From NCBI GenBank assembly GCA_036268355.1, contig DATAUG010000170.1, forward strand, positions 1 through 10,969: 10,969 nt of DNA. Direction: 5' to 3'. The stretch is from DASQPJ01 sp036268355 (GTDB lineage: Bacteria > Actinomycetota > Actinomycetes > Sporichthyales > Sporichthyaceae). The notes under the pieces are model-generated. The model was given only the letters and a program-made list of their open reading frames with translations. It did not search any database and was not told the origin of the DNA. A program made the translations under genes and the position numbers. Numbering within the stretch: the first letter of the stretch is position 1; every line of letters begins with the position of its first letter. Of this stretch, positions 4,524 to 10,969 are shown in pieces.

Positions 4524-6283
4524 CGTGGGCGCGTCCGGTCCCGGTGATCGGCGACCGCACCTCGGCCGAACAGCGGGCCCAGGCTCCCTCCGCGTGGGCC
4601 TTCCCTGCTGAGGAACGGGACGCTCTGCACCGGGTCATCGCCGCGCGCCGTGACATCCGCCGCTTCCGACCAGACCCGGTGCCCGCCCCGGTCCTGACCA
4701 GGGTGCTGGCGGCGGCCCACGCCGCGCCGTCGGTGGGCCACTCGCAGCCGTGGCGGTTCATCGTGGTCACCGACGCGGCCAACCGCGAACGCGCGTCGGT
4801 GCTGGCCGACCGCGAGCGCCACGCGCAAGCCGCCCTGCTCGCGCCGGACTCCGCACGGCGACTACTGGACCTACAGCTCGACGGACTGCGTGAGGCACCG
4901 ATCGGCGTGGTCGTCTGCTGCGACCGCAGGACACCGGCCACCGGAGTGCTCGGGCGGGCGACATTCCCCGACGCCGACCTGTGGTCCTGCGCGTGTGCGA
5001 TCGAGAACCTGTGGCTGGCGGCGCGCGCAGAGGGACTGGGACTCGGCTGGGTCACTCTCTTCCAGCCACGCGACCTGGCCGAACTGCTCGGCCTGCCCGA
5101 TGGCGTGGTCACCCTCGGCTGGCTGTGCCTTGGCTGGCCGGACGAACGGCCACCCGGTCCCGGCCTGGAACGCGCGGGCTGGTCGCGCCGCGCCCCGCTG
5201 GACGCCGTGGTGTTCCACGGCCGGTGGCCGGAGTCGGACGCGGCGCCGGCCGCGCCTCCTTCGCATCTGCGCGCACCCGATCAGAAAGCCGTGGTCGACG
5301 TGCGGGATGCGGCGGATCGGCTGCTCACCCCGCCCGGGTCGCTCGGAGTGCTCGACCGAGCCGTGGACCGGGTGCTGGCGCTGGCCGGGTCGGCCGCCAC
5401 CGAGGGCGGGTGCCTGCTGCTGGTGGGTGCCGACCACCCGGTCCGCACGCACGGGGTGTCCGCCTACGAATCCTCGGTCACCGCCGAGGTACTGGCAGCC
5501 GCCGTGGCCGGTTCCGCGTGCGGGGTCGTCGCCGCGCAGACCGCCGGCCTGGGCACCATGGTCGTGGACGCGGGGGTCGGCTCCGCTCCGGTACCGGGCG
5601 CGGTGCCCGCCCGACCGGCCGGACCTCGGGGCGACCTGGTCTCCGGCGACGCGCTGACCGTCGAGGACACCGAATTCCTGTTGGCGCGCGGCCGGGACCT
5701 GGGTCGCGAGGCCGCCGGATCGGGGATGGTCGCGCTCGGTGAGGTCGGCGTCGCCAACACGACCGTGGCCGCCGCGCTGGTGGCCGCCCTGTTAGGACTG
5801 TCCGCACGCGACACGGTCGGGCTCGGCGCCGGGGCCGACTCGGCCATACTCGACCGCAAGACCACCGTCGTGGAAGCCGCCCTCACCCGGACGCGGTACG
5901 AACACGGCGCCGCACTCGCCGACCCGGCCGTACTGGTGCGCGCACTGGGCGGACCGGAGATCGCCGTGCTCACCGGTGCGGTGCTCGGCGCAGTCGCCCG
6001 GGGCGTGCCCGTGGTACTCGACGGCCTCGCCACCTCGGTCGCCGCCGCCCTGGCCGTACGGTTCGAACCGGCGGTGGCGGCACACCTGATCGCGGGACAG
6101 CGCAGCCGGGAGGCCGCGCACGCCGCCGTGCTCGAACACCTCGGCCTGGAACCGTTGCTGGACTTGCGTATCCGCGCGGGCGAGGGCGTCGGAGCATGCC
6201 TGGCCACCCGGCTCCTGCACGACGCGATCCGGGTCCGCAGCCTCACCGCCAGGACGAGCGGCCACGCCGAGGTCCGGCCGTGA
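4520..6283 (+). CDS. BluB-CobT fusion: DMB synthase / nicotinate-nucleotide-DMB phosphoribosyltransferase
   Basis: Bifunctional protein of 587 residues joining two consecutive lower-ligand steps. Residues 30-235 are BluB, a nitroreductase-fold enzyme that cuts reduced FMN with oxygen to make 5,6-dimethylbenzimidazole: RRDIRRF with the key aspartate D45, SVGHSQPWRF, DGLREAPIGVVVCCDR, and the IENLWLAARAEGLGLGWVT block. Residues 256-575 are CobT, which transfers ribose phosphate from nicotinate mononucleotide to the base to give alpha-ribazole phosphate: LLTPPGSLG, ADHPVRTHGVSAYESSVT, GEVGVANTT (E408), PVVLDGLATSVAA, and RAGEGVGA with the catalytic glutamate E555. The linker (236-255) is rich in alanine and proline. 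The serine normally following GWV in BluB is threonine here (T179). ATG 4520 overlaps the cobA stop. Both halves look intact. Confidence 0.93.
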   Translation: MTWARPVPVIGDRTSAEQRAQAPSAWAFPAEERDALHRVIAARRDIRRFRPDPVPAPVLTRVLAAAHAAPSVGHSQPWRFIVVTDAANRERASVLADRERHAQAALLAPDSARRLLDLQLDGLREAPIGVVVCCDRRTPATGVLGRATFPDADLWSCACAIENLWLAARAEGLGLGWVTLFQPRDLAELLGLPDGVVTLGWLCLGWPDERPPGPGLERAGWSRRAPLDAVVFHGRWPESDAAPAAPPSHLRAPDQKAVVDVRDAADRLLTPPGSLGVLDRAVDRVLALAGSAATEGGCLLLVGADHPVRTHGVSAYESSVTAEVLAAAVAGSACGVVAAQTAGLGTMVVDAGVGSAPVPGAVPARPAGPRGDLVSGDALTVEDTEFLLARGRDLGREAAGSGMVALGEVGVANTTVAAALVAALLGLSARDTVGLGAGADSAILDRKTTVVEAALTRTRYEHGAALADPAVLVRALGGPEIAVLTGAVLGAVARGVPVVLDGLATSVAAALAVRFEPAVAAHLIAGQRSREAAHAAVLEHLGLEPLLDLRIRAGEGVGACLATRLLHDAIRVRSLTARTSGHAEVRP

Positions 6284-8331
6284 CGACCGAGGTCCCCGCT
6301 CCCCCGGTTGCCGCGCGACGACCGGTCCTCGACGGGACACCGCCAGAGGCGATCGTGCGCGGGCTCACCGCCACCGACGGCCTCGTCGTGCTCAGCGGCG
6401 CCTGGGCAGGCGGCGGCGTCATCGTGGCCCGGGACCCGATCCGGGTCAGCACATCCGTCGACGAGGTCTTCGGCAGCGAGATGACCGCCGAGCCCGGACC
6501 GGCCACGAGCCTGGGCGGTGGGTGGTTCGGCTGGCTGCCCTATCCGGGAGGTGGCCTCGCACCCTGGTTCGGGCTCTATCCGAACGTCGTGCGCTACAGC
6601 GCGACGGACGGCGGCTGGTTCGACGAAGCCCTGGCCGGGCACGTCGACGACACCGAACTCGCCCGGCGACGCAGGCGCGCCGTCGCACTGGCCGCCGCCG
6701 CGGCGAGTCGCCGCGGTCCGGCCGGATACCGCATGGGCCCCCTGCGCCCGGACACGTCAGCCGCTCGCTACACCTCGGCCGTCGAGCGGTGCGTCCAGCG
6801 CATCAGTGCCGGCGACATCTACCAGGCCAACATCTGCCTGCGGCTCGACGCCGAATTCACCGGCGACGTCTGCGGGCTGTTCGCCGACCTCGTCGCGGCA
6901 CTCGAACCCGCCTACGCGGCCCTGGTGTGCGCGCGGGACATCGCGGTCGTCAGCGTGTCGCCGGAACTGTTCCTGCATCGCAGGGGCGTTGAGGTCGCGT
7001 CGGCCCCCATCAAGGGCACCCGCCCACGCACCCCTGGCCCGGACACCGCCGCGGACGACCCGGCCGCGGCACGGCTCGCACGCTCGGAGAAGGACCGCGC
7101 CGAGAACGTCATGATCGTCGACCTCGTGCGCAACGACCTCGCGAGGGTCGCCGCCACCGGTACCGTCCGCGTGCCGTCCTTGCTCCGCGTCGAACCACAC
7201 TGCGGGGTATGGCATCTGGTCAGCCGTGTCACCGCGGAACTGCGCACCGGAACCGGCGACGACGAACTGTTGGCCGCCACGTTCCCGCCAGGTTCGGTGA
7301 CCGGAACGCCCAAGCTGTCGGCGCTCGAGGTGATCGACGAGTTGGAGACAGCTCCCCGCGGTGTCTACACCGGTGCGGTCGGCTACCGCAGCCCGGCCGC
7401 GGGCCTGGAACTCAACGTCGCGATCCGCACCGTCACCGTCGACAGAGCCCTGGGCCGCTCCTCGTTGGGCGTCGGCGCCGGGATCACCGCCGAGTCGATC
7501 CCCTCCCAGGAATGGCGAGAGTGCCTCGACAAGGCCGCCCCGCTCGCGGCCGCCGCACACACCCGCCTCCGATCGGCTGAAGCCCTCCGGCCGCCGCGAA
7601 CCAGTAACTCGATCCACGAGACGATGCTGGTGCTCACGGGTGGCGTCGTCGACATCGACGCCCACCTGCACCGCCTGCGCCGCTCGATCGGGCAACTGTG
7701 GGACGCCACCGTGCCAGGGGATGTGCGAGAGCGGGTGCTGGCGGTGGGCAGCACGGGATCGTCGGCGGCCGCGCTGCGGCTGCGGGCCTGCCGCACCCTG
7801 CAAGGCCCACCGCGGGTCGACCTTCGGCTCTCACCGACCCTGCGTCCGCTTCCGGCCGCATGCCAGCCGGGGCTGCGGATCCGCGTTGCGCGGGTCGACG
7901 ACGGGGTCGGCGAGCACAAGACACCGAACCCCGAGCTCGACGCCCTGGCCGCCCGGATCGGCCGAGGGCACATACTGCTCGTCGATCGGCACGGTCGCTG
8001 CCTCCAGACCCAGAGGGGCAACCTCCTGGTCTTCCGTGGACGAACGCTGGTCACTCCCCCGCTGGATGGCCGGGTGGTGCCGGGCACAACCCGCCGGACG
8101 GTCCTCGAGCTCGCCGGCACGAACGGCTTCGACGTCCAGGTGCGCGAGGTCGAACTGGCCGAACTGGCCGAGGCCGATGGTGCCGCCGTCAGCGGCTCGC
8201 TGGCCGGAATCGAGTGGATCCGCCGGTGCCCCGGCCGGGCCTGGACAGCGCCTGCCCCCGCTGTCATCGAGCTCGCGGCCGCGCTGCTGGTCCGGTGGGG
8301 CGTGCACGGTGGGCCTGGTGCGTCACAGTGA
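6280..8331 (+). CDS. PabB-PabC fusion: aminodeoxychorismate synthase component I / lyase
   Basis: Bifunctional p-aminobenzoate (folate precursor) enzyme of 683 residues. Residues 25-430 are a chorismate-binding domain: SAGDIYQANI, PIKGTRPR with K245, the lysine that marks PabB rather than anthranilate synthase; ENVMIVDLVRNDLARV, FPPGSVTGTPK, RGVYTGAVGY, and GAGITAES. Residues 444-670 are a class IV PLP aminotransferase fold as in aminodeoxychorismate lyase: HETML, the probable PLP lysine K547 in GEHKTPN, and TPPLDGRVVPGTTR. At the position of the conserved glutamate that contacts the PLP ring nitrogen there is Q576 (codon 8005-8007). The glutaminase PabA is not in the window. The GTG start overlaps the bluB-cobT stop (GTGA) and the stop overlaps cobB. 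A folate gene inside a cobalamin operon is unusual; the product may feed folate or a specialised pathway. Confidence 0.88.
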   Translation: MTTEVPAPPVAARRPVLDGTPPEAIVRGLTATDGLVVLSGAWAGGGVIVARDPIRVSTSVDEVFGSEMTAEPGPATSLGGGWFGWLPYPGGGLAPWFGLYPNVVRYSATDGGWFDEALAGHVDDTELARRRRRAVALAAAAASRRGPAGYRMGPLRPDTSAARYTSAVERCVQRISAGDIYQANICLRLDAEFTGDVCGLFADLVAALEPAYAALVCARDIAVVSVSPELFLHRRGVEVASAPIKGTRPRTPGPDTAADDPAAARLARSEKDRAENVMIVDLVRNDLARVAATGTVRVPSLLRVEPHCGVWHLVSRVTAELRTGTGDDELLAATFPPGSVTGTPKLSALEVIDELETAPRGVYTGAVGYRSPAAGLELNVAIRTVTVDRALGRSSLGVGAGITAESIPSQEWRECLDKAAPLAAAAHTRLRSAEALRPPRTSNSIHETMLVLTGGVVDIDAHLHRLRRSIGQLWDATVPGDVRERVLAVGSTGSSAAALRLRACRTLQGPPRVDLRLSPTLRPLPAACQPGLRIRVARVDDGVGEHKTPNPELDALAARIGRGHILLVDRHGRCLQTQRGNLLVFRGRTLVTPPLDGRVVPGTTRRTVLELAGTNGFDVQVREVELAELAEADGAAVSGSLAGIEWIRRCPGRAWTAPAPAVIELAAALLVRWGVHGGPGASQ

Positions 8332-9770
8332 GCCCTGCCCACGACGGCCACCCGAACAGCACACCCACCCAGACCTGGAACGTACCGAGGGTTGTCATCG
8401 CGGCGCCGCACAGCGGCGCCGGGAAGACCAGCGTCGCCGCGGGTCTGCTCGCCGCGTTCCGGCAACGCGGCGACACCGTATCCCCGCACAAGGTGGGCCC
8501 GGACTACATCGATCCCGGATACCACGCCGTCGCGGCGGGACGACCCGGCCGCAGCCTCGACCCGTGGCTGGTCGGGGAAGATCGCATCGTCCCACTGTTC
8601 CTGCGGGGCGCCCTGTTCCCGCGACGGGCCGACATCGCGATCGTCGAGGGTGCCATGGGCCTGTTCGACGGCGCGTCAGGACAGGAGGGCTTCGCCTCGA
8701 CGGCGCACGTGGCGAGGCTGCTCGCGGCCCCGGTGGTGCTGGTGGTGAACGCGGCGGCGCAGGCGTGGTCCCTGGCCGCCCTGTTGCACGGCTTCAGCAC
8801 CTTCGACCGCCGGATCACGGTCGCGGGTGTGATCCTCAACCGGGTCGGATCGGACCGCCACGAACGTGAGCTTCGTGCCGCGGCGGCAGTCGTGGCGCTG
8901 CCGGTGCTCGGCGCGATCCGCAGACACGACGAGCTCACCGTGCCCTCCCGGCACCTCGGCCTGATACCCGCGGCCGAGCGCTCCGCCGCCGCCCGGCACG
9001 CCGTCGCGGCGATGGCCGCGGCCATCGGCTCGTCGGTCGACCTGGACGCGGTCGCCGGAATCGCCCGAGGAGCCGGACCACTACGGGCCACGCCGTGGGA
9101 CCCGAGCATGGAACTGGACAGCCACCGATCCGGTGCCGGCCGGGCCCTGGTCTGCGTGGCCGGCGGCGCCGCCTTCACCTTCGGCTACGAGGAGACCGCC
9201 GAGTTGCTCGATGCGGCGGGAGCGGACGTGGCCGTGGTGGATCCGCTGCGCACCGAGCGACTGCCCTCGGGCGCCGCCGGGCTGGTGGTCGGTGGCGGGT
9301 TCCCCGAACTGCACGCGGTCACACTGTCCACCAACGAGACGCTGCGTGCCGACGTCGTCGCCCTCGCCCGGTCCGGGGCGCCGGTCGCGGCCGAGTGCGC
9401 AGGCCTGCTCTACCTGGCCAGATCGCTGGACGGCGCACCGATGTGCGGAGTGATCCCGGCGGACGCGGCGATGACCGGCCGCCTCACCCTCGGCTACCGT
9501 GAGGCGATCGCGTCCACGCGGTCGGTTCTCGCCGAGCCCGGGACCGTGGTGCGCGGCCACGAGTTCCACCGCACGGTAATCACGCCGTCGGCCGGTCGAC
9601 GACCGGCCTGGCGTTGGACGCCGAACACCGCGGAAGGCTTCGTGACCTCCGGCGTACACGCGTCCTACCTACACCTGAACTGGGCCGGTTCCCCGGAAAT
9701 GGCCGGCCGGTTCGTGGCCGAGGCCCGCAGGGCGGCCGCGATGCCCGATCCCGGCATGGCGACCCGATGA
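8328..9770 (+). CDS. cobB: Cobyrinate / hydrogenobyrinate a,c-diamide synthase
   Basis: ATP- and glutamine-dependent amidase that amidates the a and c side chains of the corrin ring (CobB/CbiA family). It has 480 residues, the usual length. The N-terminal half is a dethiobiotin-synthetase-like ATPase: P-loop PHSGAGKT (27-34), HKVGPDYIDPGYH, and IVEGAMGLFDG (105-115). The C-terminal half is a class I glutamine-amidotransferase-like domain: VGGGFPE, AAECAGLLYL with nucleophile C357, GHEFHRT, and ASYLHLNW with H449. All key residues are present. The GTG start at 8328 overlaps the pabBC stop and the TGA overlaps the ATG of the cobD remnant. Whether the substrate is cobyrinate or hydrogenobyrinate depends on cobalt timing, which the window does not reveal; an aerobic route is suggested by BluB. 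Confidence 0.95.
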   Translation: MSPAHDGHPNSTPTQTWNVPRVVIAAPHSGAGKTSVAAGLLAAFRQRGDTVSPHKVGPDYIDPGYHAVAAGRPGRSLDPWLVGEDRIVPLFLRGALFPRRADIAIVEGAMGLFDGASGQEGFASTAHVARLLAAPVVLVVNAAAQAWSLAALLHGFSTFDRRITVAGVILNRVGSDRHERELRAAAAVVALPVLGAIRRHDELTVPSRHLGLIPAAERSAAARHAVAAMAAAIGSSVDLDAVAGIARGAGPLRATPWDPSMELDSHRSGAGRALVCVAGGAAFTFGYEETAELLDAAGADVAVVDPLRTERLPSGAAGLVVGGGFPELHAVTLSTNETLRADVVALARSGAPVAAECAGLLYLARSLDGAPMCGVIPADAAMTGRLTLGYREAIASTRSVLAEPGTVVRGHEFHRTVITPSAGRRPAWRWTPNTAEGFVTSGVHASYLHLNWAGSPEMAGRFVAEARRAAAMPDPGMATR

Positions 9771-10396
9771 CCACGCGACCGGGTCGCCGGCCTTCGGTGT
9801 GCGGGACGCGCACTCGCCCTGGCCGTCGGTTTCGCTGCCGATCTCGTATTCGCCGACCCGGGGCGAGGCCACCCGGCCGGTCTTCTCGGTTCGGGAGCCG
9901 CCCGGCTCGAACGGCTCCGTCGACGCCTGGCCGGCGTGCGTATCCGGTCCGGCGTCGTGGCGCTGGCCGTCGCGACCTGGACCAGCCTCGGCGCTGCGTC
10001 CTCGGCCCGGAAGGGACTCGTGCCGTGCGCTTCGTCGCCGAGATGCCCGGCATCCTCACCTACCGGGCCGTGAACACCCTCCTCGCGCCGGTGGTCGGCG
10101 GCTCGACGGTCGCCGCCGTGTGTGCGGTCAGGCGCGACGGCAGGGCGCATCCGAGCCCGAACGCGGGCCGCTGTGAGGCGGCGTTCGCCGGCGCCCTGGG
10201 CATCCGGTTGGGCGGGGACAACCGCTACGGCGGCGAACCGGAGTGCCGACCCGGCATCGGTGCCGGCCCGCCACCATCGCGGGCCGACATCGATCGGGCG
10301 ATCCGACTGTCCAGCGCCATCGGCCTCGCGTCCGTGCTGTCGGCCGCCGGCGCGTCCGCGGCCGGGGGACGTTCGGGGCTCGGTGGCCGGACATGA
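9767..10396 (+). pseudogene. cobD: Degraded cobD/cbiB (adenosylcobinamide-phosphate synthase) with frameshifts and deletions
   Basis: CobD/CbiB is normally a membrane protein of about 310 residues that attaches the aminopropanol arm. Here the similarity is split. At 9783-10010, in cobB's frame, I read an N-terminal part (GFAADLVFADPGRGHP, then ATWTSLGAAS). From 10022 to the end, in the frame of the ATG at 9767, I read SVAE-like FVAE, PGILTYRAVNTL, RRDGRAHPSPNAG, EAAFAGALGIRLGG and NRYGG. Two frame changes are needed, near 9770-9795 and 10011-10021. The usual first loop, the stretch after the TW helix, the ENTSDA-type motif and the DSMVGYRSPRY...AAARLDD block are all missing, roughly 100 or more residues. 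The frame starting at 9767 is nonetheless open for 209 codons and ends in an ATGA overlap with cobS. CobD activity is very unlikely. Confidence 0.85.
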
Positions 10397-10969
10397 GCGG
10401 CCTGCGAGTCGCGCTGTCCCTGTTCACGGTCCTGCCAGCCGGACCGGTGACCGTCGACCGCTCGAACGCCCGGCGGGCAGTGCTGTGGTTGCCGGTGGTC
10501 GGGGTGATACTCGGCCTCCTCGCGAGCGCCGGCGCGCTGCTGGCGTGGCGCGGTCACACGCAGGGCTCGCCCTCCCTCGCCGCCGTACTGGCGGTGGTCA
10601 TGCTGGCGGTACTCACCTGCGGCCTGCATCTGGACGGGCTCGCTGACCTTGCCGACGGCCTTGGCAGCGGGCAACCGGCGGACGGCGCGCTGCGGATCAT
10701 GCGCCGGTCCGACATCGGGCCATTCGGCATCGCAGCGCTCGTGCTCATGCTGCTGGTGCAGGCGGTGTCCGCAGCGGCGATCCTCGCCACATCCACCCGT
10801 CAACTCGGTGTTGTCGACCTGACCGTCGCCGCCGTCACCGGGCGGGTCGCGGTCACGCTGGCCTCGGCGCGCGGCGTCCCGGCCGCCCGGCCCGACGGTT
10901 TCGGTGCGCTGGTCGCCGGTTCCGTCGGATGGTTCGGGCGCGGCTGCGCGGCCGTCGGGGCGTTCGTGG
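10393..10969 (+). CDS. cobS: Adenosylcobinamide-GDP ribazoletransferase, 3' end beyond the window
   Basis: Integral membrane enzyme that joins adenosylcobinamide-GDP to alpha-ribazole (or its phosphate), closing the nucleotide loop. The first 192 residues are present out of a usual 250 or so. The N-terminus (GLRVALSLFTVLPAGP) is typical. The conserved GLHLDGLADLADGLGSG (77-93) and RIMRRSDIGPFG (101-112) motifs are intact, the first supplying acidic residues for metal/phosphate binding. Hydrophobic stretches at about 30-51, 61-76 and 112-132 are likely membrane helices. The ATG at 10393 overlaps the stop of the open frame through the cobD remnant (ATGA). It uses alpha-ribazole or alpha-ribazole phosphate from the BluB-CobT fusion, and the upstream phosphatase may dephosphorylate the intermediate or product. 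Confidence 0.95.
   Translation, partial: MSGLRVALSLFTVLPAGPVTVDRSNARRAVLWLPVVGVILGLLASAGALLAWRGHTQGSPSLAAVLAVVMLAVLTCGLHLDGLADLADGLGSGQPADGALRIMRRSDIGPFGIAALVLMLLVQAVSAAAILATSTRQLGVVDLTVAAVTGRVAVTLASARGVPAARPDGFGALVAGSVGWFGRGCAAVGAFV

Noticed and set aside
5464..6642. 392-codon reverse-strand frame across cobT and pabB
   Set aside because: Low-complexity Ala/Ser/Pro/Arg shadow spanning two genes with clear motifs on the plus strand.
7383..8525. 380-codon reverse-strand frame opposite pabC
   Set aside because: Arg/Ser-rich shadow with no recognisable domain.
7361..8869. 502-codon plus-strand frame across pabC and cobB
   Set aside because: Out-of-frame shadow; the PabC and CobB motifs are in other frames over the same bases.
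1..10969. CRISPR arrays, tRNA or rRNA genes, insertion sequences
   Set aside because: No spaced repeat array, cloverleaf, rRNA stretch, transposase frame or terminal inverted repeats seen.

Overview
The window is very GC-rich, with G or C at nearly every third codon position, uses GTG as well as ATG starts, and packs genes with 4-base overlaps. Together with the protein families this points to a high-GC actinomycete. A Pseudonocardiales-type organism is my guess from protein style only. Use of BluB (oxygen-dependent) suggests an aerobe.

Layout. Bases 1-1194 (minus) hold the 5' 398 codons of glyA (serine hydroxymethyltransferase), cut by the left edge. A gene-free 474-base divergent regulatory region (1195-1668) rich in palindromes separates it from a MerR-family regulator (1669-2235) with a five-cysteine cluster near its C-terminus. 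At 2297-2420 I read a compact cobalamin-riboswitch-like element ending in a hairpin that holds part of the Shine-Dalgarno of a CobC-like histidine phosphatase (2432-3094). The last 20 codons of that phosphatase run into a second, canonical cobalamin riboswitch (3033-3190), and its stop codon lies in the B12 box. Two short leader ORFs (3230-3274 and 3271-3384) follow, linked by overlapping stop/start codons to the main operon.

The operon is cobA (precorrin-2 synthesis, with a shortened, degenerate N-terminal Rossmann-like part), a bluB-cobT fusion (synthesis and activation of the lower ligand dimethylbenzimidazole), a pabB-pabC fusion (p-aminobenzoate synthesis), cobB (corrin a,c-diamidation), a heavily deleted, frame-shifted cobD remnant, and cobS (final nucleotide-loop assembly; cut by the right edge). 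Every junction from cobA to cobS is an ATGA or GTGA overlap, so translation is probably coupled throughout. The cobD remnant has stayed open in one frame from cobB to cobS.

How it fits together. cobA and cobB act in corrin ring building, and bluB-cobT, the phosphatase and cobS in making and attaching the lower ligand. glyA and pabBC belong to folate/one-carbon metabolism, which meets cobalamin at methionine synthase. The features most worth a second look are the two-riboswitch arrangement around the phosphatase, the folate gene inside a cobalamin-riboswitch operon, the decayed but translationally open cobD, and the cysteine-rich MerR beside palindromes in the glyA/merR divergent region.
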